Assembly: GCA_021904315.1 (NCBI GenBank)
Contig: CM038915.1
Span: 11,966,001 to 12,030,000, forward strand
Direction: 5' to 3'
DNA: 64,000 nucleotides
Source: Sphagnum magellanicum
Taxonomy: Eukaryota > Streptophyta > Sphagnopsida > Sphagnales > Sphagnaceae
In this document: piece by piece, positions 15,901-27,359 of the stretch
Numbering within the stretch: position 1 is the stretch's first letter
Layout of the letters: the number at the start of each line of letters is the position of its first letter
The notes under the pieces: generated by a model
What the model saw: only the letters and a program-made list of their open reading frames with translations
Databases searched by the model: none
What the model was told of the DNA's origin: nothing
Position numbers and translations under genes: made by a program

Positions 15901-16450
15901 ACCACCAATAGCCACTAATAAAATAAGTACTAATAGCCATTAATAGCCACCAATAGAATAGTTACCAATAAGCATTAATAACCACCAATAGAATAGTTAC
16001 TAATAAGCATTAATAGCCATCAATAGAATAATTACCAATAAACAGTAATAGCCACCAATAGAATAACTATCAATAAGCATTAATAACCACTAATAAAATA
16101 ACTACCAATAAGCATTAATAGCCACTAATAAAATAACTATCAATAACCACCAATAGAATAGCTACCAATAAGCATTAATAGCCACTAATAAAATAACTAT
16201 CAATAACCACCAATACAATAGTTACCAATAAGCATTTATAGCCACTAATGGAATAACTATCTATAACCACTAATACAGTAACTATTGATAGCCACCAATA
16301 CAATAATTATCAATAGCCACCAATACAATAACCATTAATAACCACCAATAGAATAATCACCAATAACCACCAATATAATAATCACCAATAGCCACCAATA
16401 TCCATCAATATAATATATAACCACTAATATATTAGCCACTAATAATTTAT
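15901..16450. repeat. 35-bp minisatellite with 60-bp higher-order form
   Basis: Unit: ACCAATAAGCATTAATAGCC followed by ACCAATAGAATAGTT. The marker AGCATTAATA (with small variants) lies at 15971, 16006, 16041, 16076 and 16111, an exact 35-bp period, and then at 16171 and 16231. The later array therefore has a 60-bp period made from a 25-bp partial plus a 35-bp unit. After about 16250 it decays into 25-bp CACCAATA units. Confidence 0.9.
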
Positions 16451-17480
16451 GGTAATATAGCCTAAAATATTCAATAATAGCATAAGGTGAAATAACCTTC
16501 AATAGCCAAAAGTAACTAACAATAACCTCACATTACCGAAAATAACCTAAGATGAAATAGCTTAGAATAATCAAAAATAATTTAAAATGAAATAGCCTAC
16601 GATAGCCAAAAATAATTGTTAAAGGGATAAGCTGAATATGTGATTTAGGATGAACAAAACATTTAAAATAGGGATTTATCAAGGAATTTTTTTAGTTTGA
16701 ATTTTGAATTTTTGTTGTTTTGATTCATAATGATGTGACTTGGGATGGTTCAAAAGGGGGGAGAATTTTGGAGAATGGGGAGGAAGAAAATAAAATTAGA
16801 CATGGATTTAATTAGAAAAAAATAGGAGGAGCTAAAGGTACTTGCAATAGAAAACCACATACTATGTTTAGATATAAGATAGATTTTAAGTGTTGTTTTG
16901 GAATTTCTTTCAATAAAACATGAAATCAAATTATAATTTGGATTCATGTTTTCAGTAATACAAAAAAGCATAAACTTTTATAGTGAACTATATGTTCAAT
17001 TTTTGTGTGAACTTTTTGTAATGTTAAATTATGATGAACTGAATTGTAATCTTGTTTCTAGAGTTTTTTTATAATGTATTTTAAAATGTAGATTCTAGTT
17101 ATATGCAATAACCATGAATTTGATGTTGGAATGAATTATAGTGTTAAGTTTGTTGAGACTTAAGACAAAAATAGTGAACATAGGTATGTGAAATGCAAAT
17201 TTATTGTTACAATAGTGTGAAATATTATACAAGAATTTAAATTTTACTTCTACCAATAACTTACAATAGTAAAAAATAACCTAAGGTGAAATAGCCTAAA
17301 ATAGCCAAAAGTAACAAAAAATAACCAAAATTAATTTAGACTAACCAAAAATAACCTAGGGTGAAATAACTAAAAATAACCAAAAATAATTGGGAATAGC
17401 CATAAATAACCATAAATAATGTAGGGTGAAATAACTTAGAACAATGAAAAGTAGCCCTAAAATAGTTGAAAGTAGCCTGA
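16451..17480. repeat. Degenerate AATAACCTAAGGTGAAATAGCC tracts
   Basis: Two blocks (about 16451-16625 and 17262-17480) are built of AATAACCTAAG, GTGAAATAGCC and CAAAAATAA phrases. The roughly 640 bp between them is ordinary AT-rich sequence with no gene (one 73-codon minus frame without features). Confidence 0.6.
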
Positions 17481-17781
17481 CATAGGTAGTATTATTATAT
17501 TAACAAAAATCTTATTCATTCATTAAACTTTTTTTCAAAAAAATGGTCATTGAAATGTTATTGAATAGTGATATTCAAAAAAAAATTATTGAAATGATTT
17601 TACACTTTCAAAAGGAAACAATTGTAATTATGTATAATGAAAAAAAATGTTAAATTAAACTTTAATCATTTCATTTGGACAAAATTTCAATAAGATATGA
17701 ATTTTCAAAAAAAATGTTTTTGTAATGTTTAAAATGAAATATTTGATAAATAGAATGCAATGTAACACATTATCACAACAA

Positions 17782-17965
17782 GTGTGATGGCTTGATGGTA
17801 GGGGTGTTTACCTCCTTCTTAAAGGTCAAGGGATCAAACCTCACAAATGTTATGTTTATGGTCAACAGTGGTAAATTGATTTAATATTCTCCTATGTAGT
17901 TCCCTAAAATAGGTGCCTACTTAAATTGATTACATGGCCTATGTACTTAGGCTAGGTTTTAAATC
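17782..17965 (+). repeat. tRNA-derived SINE-like element (copy 1)
   Basis: The head resembles a tRNA with an internal Pol III promoter: a box-A-like GATGGCTTGATGGTAGGGGT at about 17786, and a box-B-like GGATCAAACC at 17831-17840 (consensus GGTTCGANTCC). The body contains TTCCCTAAAATAGGTGCC, then GGCCTATGTACTTAGGC. Similar body phrases follow the head at 44349. The anticodon arm is not tRNA-like, so this is not a tRNA gene. Confidence 0.5.
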
Positions 17966-18805
17966 TAGCATAAGTAGTGACATGTGTCAATAATTCATAG
18001 GTTAAAAATTCATGAAATTATTAATTACATTAAATATTAAATAATTTAAATTTAATTGATTTCCATGCTGCCTAATTAATTAACTAACAAGTGAAATGAC
18101 TTGGTAAATTTGTATTTCACTAGGTATTAGTGGACCAATTCATTATCCATAACAACTATTCCTTGTTTACTAGGGGGTTGACCAATTTCAACATGGTAAA
18201 AAATGTCCAAATTCATTCAAAATCTAATGAAACCCATAGTGAACTAAGATGCATTTTGGTGTAGTGGAAGTCATGGCCACTTTGACCATCTTGCTTCGTG
18301 AATTAAAACCATGACTTCCCCTAGTCTAAAGGAATAACCATTTGATTTCATTTATGTTTGTTGCCAAGCCACTAACCTTCACCTCCATGTTATCTTATAT
18401 AGCTTAGTCCATAATATAACATTATGACAACTTGTCGGTTTTGGACTACACCTTTAATTTTTATTTATTTATGGGTTGGTTACCTATTGTAGATAATCAA
18501 GATACAAGCTACCAATCAAAAATATTGGCTCCATGACACATCCAAACAAATGGTAATAACACTTCTATCATCCATGTGTTCAAATCACAATATTTTCACT
18601 CAGATAATATCATTCAAAATTATTATTCATGACTTGCTTTTCATCTTACAATCACACCTAACCTATTTCACTCAAGCTTGTGTTGAAGATGTGTGTTTCT
18701 TAAGCAAATGTATAATAACCTTGTTGATCCATTCCACTATATACATTAATACCACCATTACACCAAAAGGTGTCCCTATATGCCAAATGATTTCACTAGA
18801 TTTTG
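17966..18805. other. AT-rich intergenic, no gene seen
   Basis: The 86-codon plus frame at 18550-18810 shows no domain. Nothing else recognised. Confidence 0.4.
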
Positions 18806-18977
18806 AGTGAATTCACTGGTTATAATGAACAAAGACCAGTGAAGAAGTAGTGAATTCAATGGTTGTAGTGAACAGAAACCAGTGAAAAAGTAGTGAATTC
18901 ATTAGTTGTAGTGAACGGAGACCAGTGAAGAAATAGTGAATTCATTGGTCTAATGAATAGGGTCTAATGAATTGCAC
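18806..18977. repeat. 43-bp tandem repeat, four copies
   Basis: AGTGAATTC starts copies at 18806, 18849, 18892 and 18935, an exact 43-bp period. The unit is AGTGAATTCATTGGTTGTAG followed by a TGAACAGAGACCAGTGAAGA-like half. Each unit carries an EcoRI site (GAATTC). The array ends near TTTTGTAATAGTGCA, which resembles a CACTA-type end. Confidence 0.9.
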
Positions 18978-19309
18978 CCACATTTTGTAATAGTGCACTA
19001 AGTTATAACTTTCAAAATGCCATTAAAGTGTGGAGTAAATGCCACCATTGCACATGCCATTACAAGGCCACCCACTTGTCACCCCACATGCTATCACTAA
19101 ATCTCCAATCACATTAAGTTATAGTGATGTCTTATCCTAATGACTTGATCATGAGCTAGTTTGATGTGATGTGCCCTTTACATGCATTATTGGAATAAGG
19201 TGCAATGGTGTTGATTCTTCTTGGCCCCTTTGTTATTTTGCCTTTTGATCCTCCCCCTCCTTTTCCTCATGATCATGATTTGCATATGCTAGCCCCTGTA
19301 AAATACAAC

Positions 19310-19760
19310 ACATGTTCCCCAAAGACTTATGTCCTAATTAGGGCCTATGCAATCATTAAGATTTACGTCATCATAGTTAATGTCATTAAAGTTTATACCA
19401 CTACTAGCTTATGTCTTCAACTCATGTTGCTTAACATCATTCATGACCTATGTCACTAACTAAGACTTCTATCACTGAACCTATTGTGTCGCTAAAATGT
19501 CATATGTCACTTATCACTATGCTATGAAGGCCTATGTCACTAAGGTTGATGTCACTTGGGGTTTGGTGTACTATGTGACTAGAACATATGCCACTAAGGC
19601 CCATGTCATTCAACCTATGTTAGTCAAGTTCATAGTATCATTAAGATTGGTGTCACTTAAATTTGATGCAAATGTCATTAGGGCTTATATATGTGACTAG
19701 GATTTGTGTGTTGGGCCTAATTCATTGAATTTTATGTCATTTAAAACATTGTCCTTATCA
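19310..19760. repeat. Degenerate CTATGTCACTAAGG repeats
   Basis: Phrases such as CCTATGTCACTAAGG, CATATGCCACTAAGGCC and ATGTCATTAGGGCTTA recur at irregular 20-30 bp spacing. Two small plus-strand frames here are by-products of the repetition. Confidence 0.6.
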
Positions 19761-22700
19761 TTGGAAGATTAGGCCCTAATCACCAAGCCCATGTGATAAG
19801 ATGTTATTACTAACACATCAAAGGTTTGCATTCATTACTAAATCATTCTAGTAGGATCACTTGTATGTCACTTAGTGTCAATTAAACATTACTTTCAAGT
19901 CAAAGCACATTATGGGTGAACCAATTTTCACCAAAAAAGGTGATGTATAACTAATATCATAGTACATAGTAAGTTCAAATTTTGATGGCATCATTTGATA
20001 ATCCTATACATAAGCAAAAAGCCCTAGAATGTGCACAACAACATTTTGGAATTCAAATTTCACTTCAAATCAAAATTAATCTTGATCCAATGATTAGATG
20101 AAGAGGATTGAATAAAATCAATGTACACAACATATATAATGTGCAATTTTTTGTTGACCATTAGGGCTCATGTTTGTGGTTCATAAAACATTACTAAACA
20201 AAAGAAATTTGAAAAAATAATGCAATGCCTAACTATAAAATCTTTTTCTCTTTCATTTGGTATTGGTTTTTTCTTTAAGTACATAAATTATTTTGCTTTT
20301 ATTGTTGAAAAAAATGAAAAAAACACATATTTTTAATGAGTCCTCAACCAAAAATTTTAAACTTCCAAATGGCCCTAGATTCAATTGATGTCTATCAAAA
20401 TCATTGACCACAAAAAATCCACCAAAAAATTCCATGCACAACTTTAGTTTTGAAATATGTATGCAATTTTTCATATTTCATGATGAATATTATTTTGTCA
20501 CAAATATATTTTATATGTTGAAGTTCATTAATGTTTGTAGGAGTTTTTTTTTTAATTGATTGTCTTAAGTCTAAATCTAATCCAATATATTTCAAACAAA
20601 CAAAGATAATCCAAGATGTGATGTCTATACTTACACAAAAAAAACCAATTGCAAAAATGCAATATTTGTGATTACAATTTTTGGGGCATAATGTGCTTTT
20701 ACCCTTTCCATAATGCCTAACTAGCACATTAGAGGTTCACATCCACTATACTAAACCTCTTTGGCAAATTGATTCAAGTATGTCACTTGGATGCCATTCA
20801 CTATCATCTAAGAATCAAATAACAACACATGATCAAATGTTTGATTTAATTCAGATCCACTAAATTAAACCATCACTTTAGTAAATCACTTAAGTATGAC
20901 ACTTGGGTGTCATCCAACCATCACCTTCAAGAATGGGTGATAACTTGCACATTATATGTTCACTTTCATTATGTATGTGTGTCATGGATGTGCCACCACC
21001 TATGCTAGTATCATTTATCAAAAAATGTCATTAAAAAAATTCTATTAGCATTACATGAAGCTACCAATACACCAATGGTGGAACCATGTCAAATTCACAC
21101 AATGACATATGCAGAACGTACACTACCTTCACTAAGGTCTCAATCTACTAGTCATCAAAGACAAGCACTCACTTTTGATGTCATTAGATCTCCTACAGTG
21201 TGTCACAAAACCTTGGATCTTGATGCACTAATAACATACAACACACATACATTTGCATTTGGGATGGATGGATTATGTACCTTGTCTTGCATGTCACCAA
21301 GGGTAGTATGATGGATCTTTTGTCCACTTCTTCAATGTGTGCTTCTGATGTTGCATGTAAATATACCATACGAAGTGACAATGACATGAAGAAGTGGCCT
21401 TTGGACTTAGTTTATCATTCATACATGTGTCAAACCAAACAATTTAAATGGCATATTCACTCATATGTCATAGCTAGGATATCACTTTGCTATCATTCCC
21501 ACCTTCAATTGACTTCAATTTCACCCAAAGATAATCACTAGATGTATGTCATTACATTGCACCCATGTTTCAATCACTTGCAAATCCCTTAACTTATCCA
21601 CTAATAGACATGGATTTTGAACCTTTTCAATGTTTTTCACCAACCTAAATTTGATCATTCAACTTAAGGCAATATTACTCACATCACTTAATGTTGAATG
21701 TCACTTTGAACTTGAAAACATAAACCAAGAGCTTTCCATTCAAGTCTAAGGCTTACATTCTACATTGTTCACACCTAATGTCACTCATTCATTGTGTTCA
21801 CATCTTTGTCATGCAAAAATGTTTCAATCATGCCAGTGTTATTCACCCATTCAGCTGTCATTCAATTACCACCTATGTACATCTCAGTAAGGGGTCAGAT
21901 TTGAGTGATTATGTCATTTAAAAATATAGTGTTGCATATCTACATGCACATGAATCTAAGATCTCCCTTAATAAATTATGACACACAACTTTTTTGAGGC
22001 TTCCACCAATATTTTCTTAGGTTCAAATTTATTTACTTTGGATTATTAGAAATTGGGACATCCTAGATGGGATCATTGTTAACAAGCGGTTGGAGAATTA
22101 TGGATGTCACTAGACATGATTTCCTAGGATTTCTCATAAGTTTCATTTCTTTTTTTGCATTTTATCACTTTGAGCATTTATTTAATTTGTGAGAAAATTG
22201 GACATATAATTCTTTTGGGCAAGAACATTCAATTATTTTTGGCTTAATGGGGTGCTCATGTACGCTATGTTCATTAACACAAACTAGGTGATGGCCATAG
22301 TAGAACATTGTTTGAAGCACACCTTTGATTTACATTGTTCAATCCAATTGGTGAAATCATTGAAATGGTCTTAAGGGAAAAAAGATTCCATGGGGGCCAT
22401 AGGGAACAGAAAAGAAACAAGTAGAAGGCAATAGCAGAAGGCTTGAATACAAGGCTAGAATACAAATAACATAATTTAACACTTATTACAAACTAGTGCA
22501 CTAAAATAAATTGTGTGGCCTTAAAAACATTAAGAGAATCCCAATCATAATTATAAGCCCACTGGCATCTCTTTGGTTCTTTATTTAGCCCCAATCTATT
22601 GAGCTCTTACAGGTAAGGACGTCATAGTTTTCCATTTTCCCAATCGTTCCTATTATGTTCCAATCATACTTTTCCCCACCTATTTGCATTTGGGAATCAG

Positions 22701-23280
22701 TCATTTGAAGTATCCCAAGACAAATTGAAACGCATCCATGTAATTTGTTGTTAATTTTTGGGATATACTAAAGCAACACTATAGCATATTCGCTCCACCT
22801 TTCTAGAATTAGGTCCTTCCCTCAATGAACATCACCCTTCTAGTACTTTCATTCCATTATTATCAATAGGTTCACTGTTTCCCTTGAACATCTATGTGCC
22901 TTTCCAATGTCGTACTATGTCCAATGTTGGGATTATTGTCAATATTTTTTAATGCATTGTGTAGGATAATGTTCAGTTTTTTATCTGCCACTAGTACTAT
23001 TCTTGTTGCATTGTCAATTATATCAATGAGATTTTATGTGAAAGGAAAATTACATCTATTCTCCAATTTAGTTCTCCTTTTGCATTCTTCCCCGTGACGT
23101 GGGATAACCTTTTTTGCACTATTGTTTCTATTGTCGCTTCATTTTACTAATAATGTGCTTTTGTCCTTTTGTGTCTCATGGTGAATTTTCTAATTTCAAT
23201 TCCTCATCTATTTTTCAATTTGAATTCTTCATGTAGTCTCATTTTTTATCTTCTTTTTTGTGATACTGTTGTGATAGGCT
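19761..23280. other. AT-rich intergenic, no gene recognised
   Basis: Only short frames without recognisable motifs. Parts may belong to the 5' side of the transposase relic that follows, but nothing can be assigned. Confidence 0.4.
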
Positions 23281-25670
23281 ACTTTCCATGCTATAAGAAG
23301 GCTAGATCTTACCATCTTGGTCTTTGATTCTGGAGTTGTCCAAGTGACTGAGAATATCCTTTATGTAATGTTTGCATTCCGGTGAGGATCTCTACATTTT
23401 TCTAAGGATTTTTGTTACATTGAAGATAACATTGTGTTAAGTTCTATTTATGAAGTTCCTAATGTCAACTTTAAAGGGATGTTTTAGACGGTTACTAATG
23501 GTAGGTATCAAATTGTTGCCGAACATGCGTTCAACAATTTTCAAGATATTTTTTTGACACCAAGCATAACTACATTAGTGGCAAACATTGCTGTGAACAA
23601 TGTCATGATGAAGGAAGAACCCAATTTAGTTTCCCACAACTTGAAGTTTTTTGTCCCTATGGCGAAGTCTTTATTTATCGACCTTTGTGATTCTTCTGAT
23701 GAAGATGGCCCATCCCTTCCTAATGTGTTTGTCTTTCTCTGCATGAATTCATGGCTTGCCAAAAAGTAGCTTTTGCATTTGGATGTGGCTCCTTTCACCA
23801 GTGTTGTCAATTCATTGAAAGCAATGTTTCTGACTCGACACACTTCTTTTGAATTGAAAGTCCCTTGACTACGATGCCATCATAATTGAATTTGTGAATT
23901 GACTTCCCACAAAATTCAATGGTGATATCTTATTTGAAGTTCTTTTTATGCGTCATTTGTTGGGACATTTTGGATAATTGCCAGGTATGGATAGAAAATA
24001 CGATGGTCATGCTTGGTGCAAGTTGTAAACTAGTAACCACAAGAATGTATTTGGATTGGGCTTTAGAATGACAAAATGCCTTGGACATCTGTGTCATCAA
24101 AATGATTATTGTTTTCTGTTTCAACATTCTTCTACACATAATGAAGTTAGTTAGAGTGGCAATTGTTCCCAACTATCGACATCTAGGAAGTGTCTTATGA
24201 AATCCCCAATGTATACCATCGACTATAAGTTCTATGACTCTTTGCCAACTTGTTTGCAAACTTGTAGTTGCAAAATGTATTATGTTGTTCACAAATTTCC
24301 AAAATTTTCAAGAGTTACAATCCACTTGGGCACCCATTCACATCTAATTACAAAAGGGATGTGTAAAGAATCCTTCCATGAGATGAAGAACTTGCTTATA
24401 GATGAGGTTTGCTGCAAACTAACTTTTACATTTTTAACTATTGTTTTGTCTGCAAGTAAGAGTCTTATTTTTCATCACTTGTTCAATGAGGATGGAGAAG
24501 GTCCTATGTAGCTCTTCAAAGGTGAAAAATTAAATCAAATGTTGTTAAAGTTTGCTCCTTTGTGCTTTCTTGGCATATGTAATCTGATTACTTCATTGAA
24601 ACATTGTCTCAATAACCTAAGTTCCCTTGACTATATCCTCAAATTGAAAGCACTATCTCGTTACGACTATATTTAAGATAGATGTTTTCTTGGTCAACAA
24701 GTTGGGTAGAAGGTTTATTTGTTCAAGATGTCCGTTGATGGAGTTATGTTCGAATTTGATTTCATCCAACAAATGCAACTGGGTGACGAACTTCAAAATG
24801 CATGGATGATGTTCGATCACATAAAACATGTTCAAGGATGGACGACCATGGCCTATCATGTTTTCGACCCATTTTATTGCAAGGTCATGACAATTACCAT
24901 CTATGACATGCAATATGAGGACACGGAAGCTCAATGCATCCTATGGAAGAAGTTGAATGCATTTGTTGAGAGGAAAGGATTGGGTACACTTGCTTTCAAA
25001 GGGTTCATGGCAAATAGTGCACAAGCAAATTGGAATGTTATTTGCATTGTTTATGGGACTAGAAATCTTATAGTGAAGATGGTTGATAAAAAGCAAACCT
25101 ACTTTTTCCATCGGACTGAGCCTCTCGATAGACATACCAAGCAGTTGATCATTCTTGAGTTCCATGACCAACACAAAGCCCTTTGTTATGATTAAGCCAC
25201 ATCATTGGAGGAAGCTAACCTTCGATATGCTACCATTTGGTCTTGGTGGTACTCATCTAGAGTTGCAAGCAAGGGCACCATTCATGAGCTCAATAATTGG
25301 CTCGACTTTTAACATTTTTGTGTGTGACAAGGGGAAGGCTTCATGTTGGATGTAAGTTCTACCACACTACTGTGTTCAAATTTTATTTTCCATCTGTCCT
25401 TCTTGGATAATTTCATTCTTTTTATTTGCTTATTGAATTTTTTTTTGGACAAGGAAGTTAATATACCAACTTATAATTTATTTGAAACAATCCATAACAT
25501 TTGGTTGCAACAATTTGGCAAGAGGGGTACTTACTTCTTTGCTACAACGTCCAATGATTACATGTGAACATTCAAGCAATCCTCGTTGTATTATGCTTTC
25601 TGACAAGGAGGTGCATATGGGACCAATCCAGACAAGAATGAATTGCACTTATGTAGTGTAGGGCTAATTA
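23281..25670 (+). pseudogene. Decayed transposase-like ORF with mostly C-to-T-type stops
   Basis: One long plus-strand frame can be followed from about 23868 to 25310 with no frameshift, broken only by stops at 23900, 23975, 24026, 24152, 24509, 24674, 24707, 25193 and 25310. An N-terminal part (about 23300-23860, including FVPMAKSLFIDL and SSDEDGPSLP) is in another frame. Conserved-looking stretches are YDGHAWCKL, TCSCKMYYVVHKFPKFSR, FDHIKHVQGWTTMAYHVFDP, YDMQYEDTEAQCILWKKLN, GFMANSAQANWNV, FHRTEPLDRHTKQ and SLEEANLRYATIWSWWYSS. After a probable intron with a GTAAGT donor near 25358 comes NIPTYNLFETIHNIWLQQFG. I recall this arrangement from transposon-like proteins in plant genomes, where the MANSAQ position is usually MADSAQ. 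The superfamily is not certain. Confidence 0.65.
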
Positions 25671-26164
25671 GTTTGGAGACCTAATCAAAATTGCTGCTGT
25701 AGTTACCAAGTACATTTCAAGCTTTAGTCTTTTGGCTTGAATATCGCACTTGGAAGGTGAGGAAGTGTTTGGATCAGCCAAACACAAGGCAAAGATAACC
25801 ATTCATCCACTATCCATCTTAGAACTAAAATGAGGTGCATACATTATTACATCGTGCCAAAGTCCTAGAAGTAAATTTAGGTTATAGAGTCATTAGATTG
25901 TTGTTAAATGGGATTGTTATGGGTTTTGTTCTGTTGCAAAAATGAAAATATTCTTAGCATTATGTGTGTAGTGCATTGTTCTCTAATTTCTCAAGCATTT
26001 TCCAATTGCATCATTATGTGGACTTTCTACCCTTGACTTATTGTGTGACTTGACTTAACTTACACAAGTTTTCATTGTAAGGTAGCTCCAACAAGTTTCA
26101 CCTTTGTGGATGAAGTTGGACATAAAAATTACGTGAATCTAGTAATCCAAACAATTCATCTATT
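25671..26164. other. AT-rich segment, no gene seen
   Basis: No recognisable feature; possibly the 3' noncoding part of the preceding transposon. Confidence 0.4.
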
Positions 26165-26425
26165 CCAATTATCATCCAAAGTTCATTCATGCTCCATGTT
26201 CATCCAAATATTTCATCTTTCTTGTAACTTTCATCCATGTAAATGTGGTTTTCATCCGTCATAATTGTTTTGGAATTAGTTCCATCCATGCATTTCAACT
26301 TGTCAAATGTTTCATTTAAATTATTTATCAACTTGTAATTATCATCCAAAAAGTTCATTGATGTTCAACTTTCATCCAAACTTTTCATCCATTTTGTGAC
26401 TTTCATCCATGTACATGTGGAAAAA
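26165..26425. repeat. 170-bp tandem duplication rich in TTCATCCAA
   Basis: A block near 26165-26250 (ATTATCATCCAAAG, then ACTTTCATCCATGTAAATGT) recurs about 170 bp later at 26335-26420 (ATTATCATCCAAAA, then ACTTTCATCCATGTACATGT). The internal motif TTCATCCAA repeats many times. Confidence 0.7.
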
Positions 26426-27359
26426 TATTTTTCACGTCATTCGTATGTGGCATAGGGGTATTCTAATAATGTTTTCTCCATGTCATCAAAATATTCCAAA
26501 AATATCCATTCCTACTCACAAGCTCATGCTCACATGCTCGCTTTGTGGCATTGTTGGGCATAAGAGATGCACAAAAAAGCTCAAACGTTAAGGAGAAAAA
26601 AAAAGTGCCAAAGTAGGGACATAGAAGGCAAAGGCATGCAAAGAGATGATTGCAAAGCACAAAAAGAACAATTCAAAAAGGCATGCACACATAAACACAT
26701 ACATAATTTTAAAAAGGAAAGGAAATAACTTGAGGAACATAGAAGAAGAAAAAAAGCGAGGCACAAAAAAGAAAAGTAGGTGTGAGAAGCAAAATGCGCA
26801 ATGTAAGACATGCATGCAATGTAGAATGCGAAGCAACACCAAAAAAAGTTGATAGTGAGAAGGACACAATGTGGTGATGTAGATCCAAGAGACAAAGAAC
26901 CTATTGTTGAATGAGAAGGAAAGATTGCCATTACTAACACATAGAGAGAGAAAATGCAAAACAAGATGACGAAAAAAATCATGAAATGTGTGCAATGTGT
27001 CAAAAGCAAATAGTAGCCTCAAACACCATTGCTATGAATGAGAAGAAGAGATCACTGTCACTGATGAGAACTGAAAAGCTTCATGTCATGTTGAAAGAAG
27101 AAGCTAAACGATTTGCAGGAAAAAAAAGGCAGATGACAAGCAGAGATGATGCGCAAAAAGAAGATGCATAGAGACAAAGAAACAAACATCAGCTCAACAA
27201 ATGAAATCATGAAAGGTGAAATGATGCACAGAAAGCACAAAGCTAGCCTTGTACACTACACTAGATCCACTCTTTAGGTTGGAAAGAAGCAGCTAAAGGA
27301 AAAAAGAAGCCAGAAAGAAATGGCTAAAGAGAGAAAGAAGCGACTTAGGGTAAAAACAT
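26426..27359. repeat. Purine-rich strand-asymmetric tract
   Basis: For roughly 800 bp the plus strand is strongly A/G-rich with recurrent AAGAAGAAGC, GCAAAGCA and GAGACAAAGAA phrases. The long minus-strand open frames (26581-27022) arise from this bias and are Phe/Ser/Leu/Cys-rich low-complexity sequence. On the plus strand at about 26535 the translation CSLCGIVGHKRCTKK resembles a degenerate CCHC zinc knuckle like those at the C terminus of some transposases. A real gene is unlikely. Confidence 0.5.

Noticed and set aside
14517-18995. Possible 4.5-kb CACTA element (CACTACTAGAAAC to TTTTGTAATAGTG)
   Set aside because: The ends match only about 9 of 13, the 3-bp flanks differ (ATA and CAC), and the subterminal repeats at the two ends are not inverted copies.
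20937-21850. Possible additional GGGTGA-ended TIR element
   Set aside because: Only the first six to eight bases match and the flanks (GAAT, ATTC) are not a direct duplication.
26581-27022. Two overlapping 142-144-codon minus-strand frames rich in Phe, Leu, Ser, Cys
   Set aside because: Product of the purine-rich strand bias; membrane-like composition is expected from pyrimidine-rich codons.
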